Origin: Bacteriovoracaceae bacterium
GTDB lineage: Bacteria > Bdellovibrionota > Bacteriovoracia > Bacteriovoracales > Bacteriovoracaceae
Assembly (NCBI GenBank): GCA_021737405.1
Contig: JAIPEG010000013.1
Span: 1-64,000 of the forward strand
Reading direction: 5' to 3'
Length of the DNA: 64,000 nt
In this document: in pieces, positions 42,117 through 52,200 of the stretch
How positions within the stretch are numbered: the first letter of the stretch is position 1
How the letters are laid out: each line of letters starts with the position of its first letter
Notes under the pieces: model-generated
The model's database searches: none
Seen by the model: only the letters and a program-made list of their open reading frames with translations
Told to the model about the DNA's origin: nothing
Program-made: the position numbers and the translations under genes

Positions 42117-44792
42117 TTAATGTAATTTCGAAAGGTTAAGATCTTTTTGCATATTTTGCATTTTATTCATGATCTGAAGAGGAGTCATATTGTTGATATC
42201 TAACTCAAGAAGCTCTTTTTCTAATTCCTTTAGGTAGGGAGGAATTTCAGGCAGCCGACCACTTTCTGGGAAGAAGTCTAATTGAGTGCCTGGAATTTCT
42301 TTAGGAAGAGACTTTCCAACAATTTCGCTAGGGCCCTCTTGTTCAAGACTACTTAAAATTTCAGTGGCCCTATGGAGTATTGAGGGGGGGAGACCCGCAA
42401 GTTTTGCGACATAGATACCAAAACTCTGGCTGGCCCCTTTTTCAATGAGTCGATAAAGAAATTGAACATCGCCATCATTATTTTGAGTTTGGACGGTGAG
42501 ATTTTTTCCTTGTGGGAGTTCATCAATAAGGTCAATCAGTTCATGATAGTGAGTGGCAAAAAGTGTAAAGCATTTAGTTGAATGGATAAGGTGCTCAACT
42601 AAGGCCCAGGCAATACTAAGGCCATCATAGGTTGATGTCCCTCGTCCAACTTCATCTAGAATGACTAATGAATTTTCTGTAGCATGGCGAATAATCTCTG
42701 CTGTCTCTGCCATTTCAACCATAAAGGTTGACTGGCCTTTGAGGATATCGTCTGATGCCCCAAGGCGGCTAAAGAGAAAGTCGCACATTGAAAGTGAAGC
42801 TGACTCTGCGGGAACAAAGCAGCCGATCTGGGCAAGGATTTGAATAATGGCAACTTCTCGCATGACGGTGGTTTTACCCGCCATGTTTGGACCAGTGATT
42901 AAGCCAAAGTAGATATCTTTATTTAAGCCGAGGTCGTGGCTAACAAACTGATCTTTAAGCACACTTTTAATAAGAGGATGCCAAGCTCTGGTGAGCCTTA
43001 ACTCGCCATCAGTATTAAAATTTGGTTTGTGAAAACCTTCTTGAAGAGAAATCCAAGCGAGTGATTGAAGGGCATCAATATAGGAGAGCTTATCAGCAAG
43101 GTCTTGAACACAGTCAGAAATCGACGTCATGCTCTCAACAATTCCTTTGAATATTTCTCTCTCAAGGCGCTCTAGTTTTTCTTTGGCGGAAGTGATTTCT
43201 TTTTCAAACTCATTGAGCTCTTCTGTGGTGTAGCGTTCACTATTTACAAGTGTTTGTCTTCTTTCAAAATGCTTTGGTATTTGCTTACTATAAGACTTAG
43301 AGACTTCAACAAAGTAGCCCGCAACATTGTTGGACTTTACTCTTAGCTTAGCGATTCCCGTTTCTTCACGATAGCGCTCTTCTAGTTTTTGAAGTTCGAG
43401 AGTCGCATTTTGAGAGAGCTTTGCTAAACGGTCTCTTTGCTTAGAGGCCCCAGCTTTTATAAGGTTTCCCTTATCCAGAGAAGCACCAACTTCGTCATTA
43501 ATCGTTTTTCTAATCTTTTCTTTTAAAGAGGATAGGTTCTTGAGGATGGAGCTTTTTATAGGATTAAACAGTCCTTTAAGAGAACCCGTAAAAATCTCAG
43601 CTAGACTTTCATAACATTCTACCGCCATTGCGGTATTAATGAGGTCCCCAGGTGTAGCCTTATTGGTACTTACTTTTGCTAAAATTCTCTCAAGGTCTCG
43701 AACATCACCAAGAATGTCTCTAATCGCTATTAATGCATCTTGGGAGCCCAGAAGTTTTTCAATCGTATTTTGGCGAGAAATAATTTTATCGATATTATAC
43801 AGTGGGTTGCTAAAGAGTTTTCTAAGGGCCCTCGATCCAAGGGCACTTTGAGTCTTATCCATGTAGCCAAGGAGGCTTTCTTTATATGTTTCGCGACTCT
43901 TTGGAAGAATCTCAAGACCTTGAAGTGTTGAAAGAGTAACCTTCATTTCTTCTTGTTCATTTAAAAGGCGAAAGGGTCGTATATGAAAGAATTGATCTAG
44001 GTTTTGGGTAGAGCAGACATAATAGGCCAAGGCTCCCATTGCCTTTAAAACACTACTATGTTCCTTGATTGTTTTATCTCGTTTGAAGCCAGGAATGATT
44101 TTCTCTAAGTATATTTCTGTAAATTTTGGCGTGAAATAATCTTCAGTCAGATAAGTCTTCAGAGTACCAAGGTGCTCAAGAGCGCTGGTTATTCTAGAGT
44201 TTTCATCCCATTGGCCCATGAATGTAATGAGTTCCCGGGGCGAGTACATAAGAAGTTTGTTTACGAGCTCTTCCTTTGAATCTAATAAGCAGCCAACAAA
44301 CTCACCAGTTGTAAAATCTAAGGCAATAAAAGTGATCGAGGCATCAACAGATTGATCGTCTTTAAATGTCGCGACCATGAACCGCTGTTCCTGGGCCTCC
44401 GTTTTTTCGAGATCATAAGGCATGCCTGGACTAACGACTTGAGTAACGGCCCTTTTAACAATTCCCTTGGCATCTTTTGGGTCTTGCACTTGTTCGCATA
44501 TCGCGACCTTGATCCCTCTATTAGAAAGCCGATCGACATAGACAGCTGCTGCGTGATGAGGAATCCCTGCCATCGGAATAGGGAAATCACCTACCTTACC
44601 TCGATGGGTAAGAGTGATATTAAGAAGCCTTGAGGCACTAACTGCATCTTCAAAGAAGACTTCATAGAAGTCACCCATACGAAATAACAAAAGATGGTCT
44701 TGGTAATTGGCCTTAATAGAGCTGTACTGCTCCATCATTGGCGTCAGCTTTGTATTGGCATCAAGAACCATTTGGAGGGTGGTGTGCGACAC
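42117..44792 (-). CDS. mutS: DNA mismatch repair protein MutS
   Basis: 891 aa from the GTG at 44792, preceded by AAGGAG five bases before; a TTG five codons upstream overlaps that site. Mismatch-recognition domain with LLFRMGDFYEVFFEDA (Phe wedge in the GDFYE region), connector, lever and clamp, then the ATPase: Walker A GPNMAGKTT near residue 630, STFMVEMAETA, ILDEVGRGTSTYDGLSIAWA, and FATHYHEL. C-terminal helix-turn-helix follows. No mutL in the window. Confidence 0.97.
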   Translation of the reverse strand: MSHTTLQMVLDANTKLTPMMEQYSSIKANYQDHLLLFRMGDFYEVFFEDAVSASRLLNITLTHRGKVGDFPIPMAGIPHHAAAVYVDRLSNRGIKVAICEQVQDPKDAKGIVKRAVTQVVSPGMPYDLEKTEAQEQRFMVATFKDDQSVDASITFIALDFTTGEFVGCLLDSKEELVNKLLMYSPRELITFMGQWDENSRITSALEHLGTLKTYLTEDYFTPKFTEIYLEKIIPGFKRDKTIKEHSSVLKAMGALAYYVCSTQNLDQFFHIRPFRLLNEQEEMKVTLSTLQGLEILPKSRETYKESLLGYMDKTQSALGSRALRKLFSNPLYNIDKIISRQNTIEKLLGSQDALIAIRDILGDVRDLERILAKVSTNKATPGDLINTAMAVECYESLAEIFTGSLKGLFNPIKSSILKNLSSLKEKIRKTINDEVGASLDKGNLIKAGASKQRDRLAKLSQNATLELQKLEERYREETGIAKLRVKSNNVAGYFVEVSKSYSKQIPKHFERRQTLVNSERYTTEELNEFEKEITSAKEKLERLEREIFKGIVESMTSISDCVQDLADKLSYIDALQSLAWISLQEGFHKPNFNTDGELRLTRAWHPLIKSVLKDQFVSHDLGLNKDIYFGLITGPNMAGKTTVMREVAIIQILAQIGCFVPAESASLSMCDFLFSRLGASDDILKGQSTFMVEMAETAEIIRHATENSLVILDEVGRGTSTYDGLSIAWALVEHLIHSTKCFTLFATHYHELIDLIDELPQGKNLTVQTQNNDGDVQFLYRLIEKGASQSFGIYVAKLAGLPPSILHRATEILSSLEQEGPSEIVGKSLPKEIPGTQLDFFPESGRLPEIPPYLKELEKELLELDINNMTPLQIMNKMQNMQKDLNLSKLH

Positions 44793-44924
44793 TATGTCTC
44801 CTTGCAATTGTCGAAAGGCTAATTATGACAAAAATCGTCAGGAAAAGGCAAGGATGATGCGACAGGTAAACTGAAGAAGAGTAAGGCTAAGTCATTAAAA
44901 AATTAAGTATTCTGTGATTCCTTC

Positions 44925-45929
44925 ATGCTAAAATTGGTCCTGATGATGGCGCGAAAACACACATTTCTTTTCGTTATATTTCTACTAGGCTCCTCGGGAC
45001 TTATCATCTTTTCATTTCTTGGAAACTGGGATGGAGGAGTGTTTAAGGAATTGGACGCTGACGATACCCCGATTGACTCCATGCAAGAGTCTTATTTCAA
45101 AACAGTTCAATATCATGTCCTGGATAAGGGCGAGCCTCTCTTTATGCTCGATGCTTATGAACTCACATTAAATTCAACAATTGGTAAAACATTCTTCTTC
45201 AAGCCAAAGGGCTTTGCCTTCACCGGAAAAGGTCAAAGGGTTGATTATAGCGGTGAGAGAGGGGTTTATGATCAAAAAAAAGAAATTCTCACTCTAGAAA
45301 AAGACACCAGTGTTCGCCTACCGGATACAGATGCTACATCAGATAAGATGATCTATGAGGTTGCAGAGGACCGCATTCATCTTATTGGAACAGTCAAAAC
45401 CAAAACATTCTATGTCGAGGAAGGAGACTGGATTTATCTTGATGCAGATGAGGCCTTCTTTTGGACTGAGGCCCGTCGTTCAAGTTATCTGGGAAATGTA
45501 TCCGGAGAAATTAAGAGAAAACGGGTTTATGAAGACTCATTATCTTTTAAATCAAATGAACTTTATTTGAATATGAATGACCTCAAGGCCGATCTAAACC
45601 ACGATGTTTTCATGAAAAAACAGAACCTTACAGCCACGAGCCGTCGTGGAGAGATATACCTAGAAAACTATAACAAAAAGCTCAAGTATTTCGCGCTTTA
45701 TGACGATGTGAAGGTAGTAGAAAAAGTGATGCTTGATGGGAAATTTATAAATCGCAAGGCCTTCTCGGAAAAGCTTGAAGGCGTGCCCAGTGAGAGTAAG
45801 ATTATTCTTACTGGATACCCAAAGGTCTATCAATTGAATGATGTGATCAAGGGAAATAAAATTGTCCTAAGAGAAAACACTGAAGTGGTTGAGGTTGATG
45901 ATGCCAATACCAAGTTTAAAGTAGAGTAG
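44925..45929 (+). CDS. LptC-LptA-like fused LPS transport protein
   Basis: 334 aa. N-terminal membrane helix (FLFVIFLLGSSGLIIFSFLG), then an LptC-like beta domain (~40-175: TVQYHVLDKGEPLFMLDAYELTLN and on), then a second OstA/LptA-like section (~200-330: LTATSRRGEIYLENYNKKLKYF, KIILTGYPKVYQLNDVIKGN, IVLRENTEVVEVDD). LptC and LptA are usually separate (~190 and ~180 aa) and together carry LPS across the periplasm. No separate lptA lies before lptB. The gene abuts lptB (TAGATG). Confidence 0.72.
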   Translation: MLKLVLMMARKHTFLFVIFLLGSSGLIIFSFLGNWDGGVFKELDADDTPIDSMQESYFKTVQYHVLDKGEPLFMLDAYELTLNSTIGKTFFFKPKGFAFTGKGQRVDYSGERGVYDQKKEILTLEKDTSVRLPDTDATSDKMIYEVAEDRIHLIGTVKTKTFYVEEGDWIYLDADEAFFWTEARRSSYLGNVSGEIKRKRVYEDSLSFKSNELYLNMNDLKADLNHDVFMKKQNLTATSRRGEIYLENYNKKLKYFALYDDVKVVEKVMLDGKFINRKAFSEKLEGVPSESKIILTGYPKVYQLNDVIKGNKIVLRENTEVVEVDDANTKFKVE

Positions 45930-46661
45930 ATGGAAGAAATAAAATTTTTAAGAGCGCAACATTTAAAGAAAACTTACGGTGGAAGAACTGTAGTGAAGGA
46001 CGTCAGTCTTGAGGTTAGCCAAGGTGAGGTTGTTGGATTACTCGGACCAAATGGTGCCGGAAAAACAACATCGTTTTACATGATGGTAGGTCTCGTAAAA
46101 GCTGATGAGGGCACAATTGAGCTATCAGGTACGGACCTCACGAGTTTTCCCATTCATATTAGGGCGCTTCAAGGGGTTGGCTATCTTCCACAAGAGGCTT
46201 CTGTATTTAGAGATTTATCAGTTGAAGCAAATATATACGCTGTTCTCGAAAATCGAGACCTACCAAGAGTAAAAAAGAAGAACCTTCTTAACAGCTTAAT
46301 CGCTGACTTTGGTTTAGATCATATTCGAAAGTCCAAAGGGGGAGACCTCTCAGGTGGAGAAAGAAGAAGAGTTGAGATTGCAAGGGCACTGGCCTTAGAG
46401 CCAAAGTTTATCTTATTAGATGAGCCTTTTGCAGGAGTCGACCCCTTGGCCGTAAGTGATATCCAAGGGATTATTAAAGGTTTGAAAAAAAGAAATATTG
46501 GGGTCTTGATAACCGATCACAATGTCAGGGAGACATTGGGAATTGTAGATAGAGCCTATATTATGAATTCAGGAGAATTACTGGTAGACGGAACACCAGA
46601 TGAGATCATCAATAATGAGAGGGCAAGGAAGTTCTACTTAGGTGAAGAATTTAGAATGTAA
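45930..46661 (+). CDS. lptB: LPS export ABC transporter ATPase LptB
   Basis: 243 aa. Walker [22 protein letters not shown]-loop [17 protein letters not shown], signature [16 protein letters not shown], Walker [22 protein letters not shown]-loop [11 protein letters not shown]. It powers extraction of LPS from the inner membrane by LptFG. The ATG directly follows the lptC-A stop. rpoN follows 21 bp on, as in many proteobacteria. Confidence 0.97.
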   Translation: MEEIKFLRAQHLKKTYGGRTVVKDVSLEVSQGEVVGLLGPNGAGKTTSFYMMVGLVKADEGTIELSGTDLTSFPIHIRALQGVGYLPQEASVFRDLSVEANIYAVLENRDLPRVKKKNLLNSLIADFGLDHIRKSKGGDLSGGERRRVEIARALALEPKFILLDEPFAGVDPLAVSDIQGIIKGLKKRNIGVLITDHNVRETLGIVDRAYIMNSGELLVDGTPDEIINNERARKFYLGEEFRM

Positions 46662-46682
46662 CTCTGAATAGAGGTGGCCCTT

Positions 46683-48146
46683 ATGGCAATTAAAATGTCG
46701 CAAAGTCTTAAGCAGACGCAAAGTTTAATGATGACGCCGCAATTGCAGCAGGCGATTAAACTTTTGACTCTGACCCACTTGGAAATGACTAATGTCATTG
46801 CTGAGGAAATGGTTGAAAATCCCATGCTAGAAGAATTCGATGGGAATACCGGAGACGGTTCTGCCACTGATGGAGATAGTCAGGCCAAAGAAGAACGTCT
46901 AGAAATGCAAAACAAAGAGGCCACTTCTGACTCTTTTCAAGAAGATGGTCCTGTTAATAAAGATGAGTTTGATTGGCAGTCCTATATTGAAACTTATAAC
47001 AGTACATCAAGCTCGCCTCCAAATATGGCAACGCAAGACTTTGATGATATGCCTAATTACGAAAATATTGTCTCTCAAGGACAAACTCTCGCCGAGCATT
47101 TAGAGTGGCAACTTCGCATGGAAGACCTCTCTGTAGAAGAGCTTGAATTTGCTATTCATATTATTCACAACATAAATGATGATGGTTATCTTTCAACTCC
47201 ATTTGAAGAACTTGTATCTGAAGTTGAAATGGACCGTGAAGATGCTGAAGATATTTGGCAGATGGTTAAAGCACTCGATCCTGTTGGTTGTGCCTGTGAG
47301 ACTTTAACTGATTGCTTGCTCTCTCAAGCAAGAATCGCAGAGGAGAGAAGCCCTCTTTTAGAAAAAATCATTCGCGACCATCTTAAAGATTTAGAGAGTC
47401 GTGATTACGGAAAAATTGCAAAGACACTTGGAGTAGAAAGAGAACAAGTTGAAAGGACAACGGAGTTACTCAAAAACTTTCACCCAAAGCCTGGTCGATT
47501 AATTTCTTCAGGAGACACTCATTATGTGGTCCCAGATATCTACGTCGTCCAAGTTGGTTCTGAATTTGTCGTAAAGGTAAATGATGAAGGGGTACCACGT
47601 TTAAAGATAAGTAAACTTTATCAACAGATGTTGGCCCAGAAAGATAACAAAGAAGCACATGATTACGTTCAAGAAAAAATGAAAAGTGCACTTTGGTTAA
47701 TCAAGTCTATTCAAAATAGACAACGGACGATTTATAAAGTTTCAAAGGCCATTGTGGCCCAACAGCAGGACTTCTTTAAGAAGGGTCCTCGTTTTCTTAA
47801 GCCAATGGTTCTTAAAGATATCGCAAATGAGATTGGTATGCATGAGTCTACCGTCTCAAGGGTGACAACAAATAAATACATGCACACTCCGATTGGAATG
47901 TTTGAGTTGAAATATTTCTTCAACACGGGCGTTGGCGGTAAAAATGGTGGGATTGATGTATCTAGTGAGGTTCTTAAATTAAAGATTAAGGAGCTGGTTG
48001 CTAATGAAAGTCCTAAGAAGCCTTTATCGGATCAAAAGATAGCAGCACTCCTCAGTCGAGACGACGTTAAGGTTGCTCGACGGACTGTCGCTAAGTATAG
48101 AGAAATACTGGGAATACAGTCTTCTTCAAAAAGAAAGCTTAAATAA
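46683..48146 (+). CDS. rpoN: RNA polymerase sigma-54 factor
   Basis: 487 aa from the ATG at 46683 (GAGGTGG upstream). Region I is Gln-rich (SLKQTQSLMMTPQLQQAIKLL), region II acidic (~50-120), region III core-binding, HTH (MHESTVSRVTTNKYMHTPIG), and the RpoN box ARRTVAKYRE. It directs core polymerase to -24/-12 promoters that need enhancer-binding ATPases. Position after lptB and before hpf is typical. Confidence 0.97.
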   Translation: MAIKMSQSLKQTQSLMMTPQLQQAIKLLTLTHLEMTNVIAEEMVENPMLEEFDGNTGDGSATDGDSQAKEERLEMQNKEATSDSFQEDGPVNKDEFDWQSYIETYNSTSSSPPNMATQDFDDMPNYENIVSQGQTLAEHLEWQLRMEDLSVEELEFAIHIIHNINDDGYLSTPFEELVSEVEMDREDAEDIWQMVKALDPVGCACETLTDCLLSQARIAEERSPLLEKIIRDHLKDLESRDYGKIAKTLGVEREQVERTTELLKNFHPKPGRLISSGDTHYVVPDIYVVQVGSEFVVKVNDEGVPRLKISKLYQQMLAQKDNKEAHDYVQEKMKSALWLIKSIQNRQRTIYKVSKAIVAQQQDFFKKGPRFLKPMVLKDIANEIGMHESTVSRVTTNKYMHTPIGMFELKYFFNTGVGGKNGGIDVSSEVLKLKIKELVANESPKKPLSDQKIAALLSRDDVKVARRTVAKYREILGIQSSSKRKLK

Positions 48147-48229
48147 GCAAGGGCTAAAGTTCGAAAAGAACATTAACTCTAAATAGAATAGGCATGCGTA
48201 ATTTAGGATAACATCAGGGAGAATTATTT

Positions 48230-48607
48230 ATGAAAGTGACCATTTCCTTCCAACATCTTGAGCACACTCCATCACTAGATGAAAGAATTAAAGAAAAGAC
48301 AACGAAACTTAAGAAGTATATGGAGGGAAAAACCCACGCTAAGTGGAACTGCTATGTGGAAGATCATGAGCACTACGCTGAGATTGACTTGGTTGGTCCT
48401 AAGTGTGACTTTCATGCCTCGGCAAAGTCAGATAACCTCTATAAGTCCATTGACCTTGTCTTAAGTAAACTTGAAAAACAAATACAGAAAAAGAATGAGA
48501 AGAGAAAAAATAAAATACATCGTAGTCATGGCGAAAAGCCTGAAATCCTCGATTATGAATCAGCTTGGCTTGATTACGATGAGGATAATTTTAAAGATGT
48601 AGGATAG
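48230..48607 (+). CDS. hpf: Ribosome hibernation promoting factor (short form)
   Basis: 125 aa, S30AE/HPF. It begins MKVTISFQHLEHTPSLDERIKEKTTKLKKY (a motif given here as residues 1-30, key features: beta strand then ERI..K helix), includes HAKWNCYVEDHEHYAEIDL and the DNLYKSIDLVLSKLEKQI helix. It lacks the long-form C-terminal dimer domain (total ~190 aa). It binds the 30S decoding site in starved cells. Ends with an acidic tail. Confidence 0.93.
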   Translation: MKVTISFQHLEHTPSLDERIKEKTTKLKKYMEGKTHAKWNCYVEDHEHYAEIDLVGPKCDFHASAKSDNLYKSIDLVLSKLEKQIQKKNEKRKNKIHRSHGEKPEILDYESAWLDYDEDNFKDVG

Positions 48608-48633
48608 TCTTAAATCACATAACATATGCCTTA

Positions 48634-48661
48634 AACCGCTCTTTCTGAGCGGTTTTTTTTT
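48634..48661 (+). terminator. Rho-independent terminator after hpf
   Basis: AACCGCTC / GAGCGGTT (48634-48641 / 48647-48654), loop TTTCT, followed by a run of T. It closes the lptC-A/lptB/rpoN/hpf unit. Confidence 0.92.
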
Positions 48662-48718
48662 AAGTAAATCAGAGAATCTTCCGAATAGTTGAGTGAACCA
48701 CTCCGAAAGGTAGAGTAT

Positions 48719-49264
48719 TTGAAACATTTCATCAAATCTATGTTTTCCATTCTTGTCTTTTTATCTACAGGACTAGATTCATTTGCTTCCGTGAGAGCAG
48801 ATGTTTTGAAAACAGACATGGGAACAATCTTGGTATCAAGACCTAGGGGATGGACAATTGAGGAGAGAGTTTTGGGTCTTCCTTTTGTACTATTTGGTCC
48901 AAAAGAAAATGGTCAAAGAAGTAATGTTTCTTTAACTCATACGGGTCAAGAATTGAAGCTCGATTCTCCCGCTCTGAAAAAAGATATTTTAAATTACAAG
49001 TTAGGAAAAAGTAAATGGGCCAATAAAGTAGGCGCGAAAATAATTAAAATTTTACCTTTAAAAACATATCAAAGTGAGCGAGGCCATAAGGTTACCCAAG
49101 TTGGAGTAACGTATCAGTTTAAAAAGAAGAACTACATTGAAAAAAGCTACTATATTGAATGTGGGATAAATCTCCTTCATTCAAAAGCACTAACCTTAGA
49201 GAAGAATAAAAGTCATTATCATGAAATTGAAAAAATGATTAAAGGGATAGACTGTGCTCAGTAG
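48719..49264 (+). CDS. Small secreted protein overlapping the giant Fic protein gene
   Basis: 181 aa from a TTG at 48719 (AAAGG eight bases before); an earlier TTG at 48689 and an ATG at 48740 are alternatives. Signal peptide IKSMFSILVFLSTGLDSFAS. The mature part reads ILVSRPRGWTIEERVLGLPFVLFGPKENG then RSNVSLTHTG, a layout reminiscent of PsbP/DcrB (DUF1795-like) folds. Single cysteine pair (IECG, IDCAQ). Its last 11 bases overlap the giant gene's start, so the two are translationally coupled; an accessory, chaperone or immunity role is inferred from that alone. Confidence 0.6.
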   Translation: MKHFIKSMFSILVFLSTGLDSFASVRADVLKTDMGTILVSRPRGWTIEERVLGLPFVLFGPKENGQRSNVSLTHTGQELKLDSPALKKDILNYKLGKSKWANKVGAKIIKILPLKTYQSERGHKVTQVGVTYQFKKKNYIEKSYYIECGINLLHSKALTLEKNKSHYHEIEKMIKGIDCAQ

Positions 49265-52200
49265 AATCTACCCATACCTCTTCATTCTCTTCCTATCGTT
49301 CTCCACTTTTTCTGCAGAGGAGACCATCGATAATTTTGCTGTTGATACTGAGATGATTCTTTTTAATGAAGAGTGTGCAGAAGGCGAATGTGTTAAACAA
49401 GTCATCGAGCAGTATGAAGCGGTCCATAAACTAGCACAGGATAATCATTGCTTGCCTCCTGAGGATGCGAGTGAAGATGATATTCTTAAGTACTATGAGG
49501 AAACGATTCTCAATGAATCTTGTATTCAATATTTAAGAAAATTAAAAGAACTTGAAGATCATTTAAAAATGATTGAGTCTGAACTTGTTACTCACGCTCA
49601 GGGGGAAGAAGTTCGTTGTGATCCAAAGCGCGTCTCCAATGATGGTCTGATTTCTGAAGATTTAGTGGCAGCGACAGGCTCGACTAGTGAGCTTCAATGT
49701 ACAGAAGAGAAAAAAGCGGCGATTAAAAATGAATGTATGGCCGATGCTCAGTGCGCTTTAAAAAGTAATCTGGTTTCTCTGGGGGGAAGTATGTTTCTCT
49801 CAAGAGAGGATGGAGAATCTCGAGATGACATGGTTAAGCGCTATCTTGGAGAGGGGTGTAGCGCAGGTGATGATAACTGTTTTTATCAACTCGCTTCAGG
49901 CTTTAAGGCCGCGGCACTCGCATTTTTAGAAGGTTCGTGGGAGCTCATAAAAATGGCGGGAACCGGCATTAAAAATGGTGTAGTGAGTGCTTGGAATGGT
50001 CTTTGGGGAGTTGAGGATGAGACATCTACTGATGCGCTGGCCTTGGCCGAGGCAAGTGAGGATGATGGCGTATTGTCGATGATTCTCGCCAATCCTGGAG
50101 AAGCATTAGGCAATATGTGGGATGGTCTCGTAAGTATGCTTACCGAATGGATGGCCAATGATGTCTTTTGCCAAAAGTGGGAAGGCCAGGCCCATGAAAG
50201 TGAATGTTTAGAACCGGCCGAATCTTGGCGTTGCTTAAGTTGTAAATCGATTTTCAATGGAGGCTGTCATCTTGTCGGTGCGGCCTTGGCAGAAGTTGTT
50301 CCTGCTTTTTTAACAGGTGGTGCTGTCTCCGCTATTCGTTGGGGTGGAAAGGCCGGTGTAACTCTGGCGCGAACCCTTAAGATGAGTGAAAAAACAAGAG
50401 AGGCCATTAAAGGCTCGCGATTGGCCCAGGCCACAACACGCGCAGCAAATAAAGCGTTAGACTTTTCTGGAGCCAATAAGTTGATTGGTCATTCAGGTAA
50501 ACTCTTATCTGAATCTTTAACCCTCGTTCGCAGATTCATGGTCAGCCCCATGAGAGTCGCGGCCTCTAAGTCTCTTTCTGCATTAGGAGAGCTTGGTAAA
50601 AGAGTCGGTACCTATTCCTTTGTTCAAAATGGTGTGCGCTTTATTAGCTATGGCGGAAAGGGACTAAAGACAATTGGAAAAGTGCTTATTACTCCAGTTG
50701 ATAATCCATTGACCAGACTCGCCTTTGATTTTGGGATGAAGATAGGTCCTCCTAAAATTGTTGGAGGAGCTCGTGCGGCCAGTGGGGCTGCGAAAGTAGC
50801 TGGAAGTTTAGATAATGCGGATGACCCATTTATCCGTATGAAGTTAGCTGAAGAAAAACTGATCAATCTTAATCTTGAGAGAGCAAAGGGCATCTTTCCA
50901 GATCAAAATGTTTTTGATCAAAACTTAACTCTTTATAAAAATGCAAGAGATGAATATTTACAAAATATTAGAAGAATGCGTGGAGAGGCCAGCAGCACAC
51001 TCCTAAACTCTGAAGAAAAAGTTTCTCTTACTAATATCTTAGACGAATTTTTTCCTGAACTTCGCTATGGAGATGATCTCTCCAAAACGCTATCAAATAA
51101 AAATATCTTAGATGCAGAGGTTGAGTTAAGAAGTCTTCTAACAAAAATTGAAGACCCTCAAAGAAAAGCGCAACTCATTCAAGAGTTTCATCATTTAAGG
51201 TCTGCAGCATTTCGAAGAAAGCGCCATATTGATAATCAACGCTTCTTTACCCCTCAAGAAGTTCACTTTAATGCCAGACTATCGCCAAAGCAGCGCTTAC
51301 ATAAAGGCCTAGAATTGGCTGAAATCGACATAACAAAGGTGAGGGGAGAGGAGTTTATAAGGTTAGAAAGAGGGATTGATAATGCTCATGCCGTAGGACA
51401 GGCTCGAGGAGCGGGAGTCTATGAATATTCACCAGCAGAGATTGCTAGAAAATATAGAATTCTAAGAGAATCGGGTTTCACGAAAGATCAGGCCTCTAAC
51501 TTGGTTCGCTCTGGTATTGCAGGGGATATTCCTGATTTTTCTCAATTTAATAATTTTAGTGATGACTTACTTAAGGGGCTCGTCTCAGCTGCAGAAGGAA
51601 AGGCCGGAGCACGCTCTTATGAAGACTTTCTTACAAATAATCGAAAAACATTAAATGAACTCTTAGCTAAAGAAAAAATAACGTTAGTAGATCTTGCTCC
51701 AGATAACTTTTCATCATTCGTTTCATTGGAAGATGGAAAAAGCTATGCCATTTTAAGAAATAACCGCAAAGAAAACTTTATTTTTAAGTCTAATGGGGAT
51801 CGTTTAGGGTTCTTTTCACGAGCTCGCTCTCAAACATTAGATGATTTTATTGGTGGAAAATCTCATTCTTTTAAAAATGCTGATGGCGAAGTTTTTGTTT
51901 ATTCTCGCTTCTACGATGGAGATTCTCCTCGCTTAAGGAAGACCACCTCAAAGCCTCCTGTGAATCATAAAGAATATGATGCTTGGAAGTCAGAGGTAAT
52001 AGCAAAGTATCCTGTAAACGATCCAAATCTGATGGATCAGTTTGAAGCATTTGTTTCACAAAGACGAAGTGAATTACTAGATTTATTTAAGCAAGGAAAG
52101 CTCCTTCCTGATGAAGTCAGACCAAATAATATGCATCTTGTTTTTGAGCCGGAATCAAATAAGAAAGTGATTCTCTTTTATAATGACCTAGATGATCATA

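Noticed and set aside
41410-44807. Several 60-90 codon plus-strand frames inside mutS and the RDD gene.
   Set aside because: No ribosome sites, no recognisable motifs, and they lie antisense to well-identified genes.
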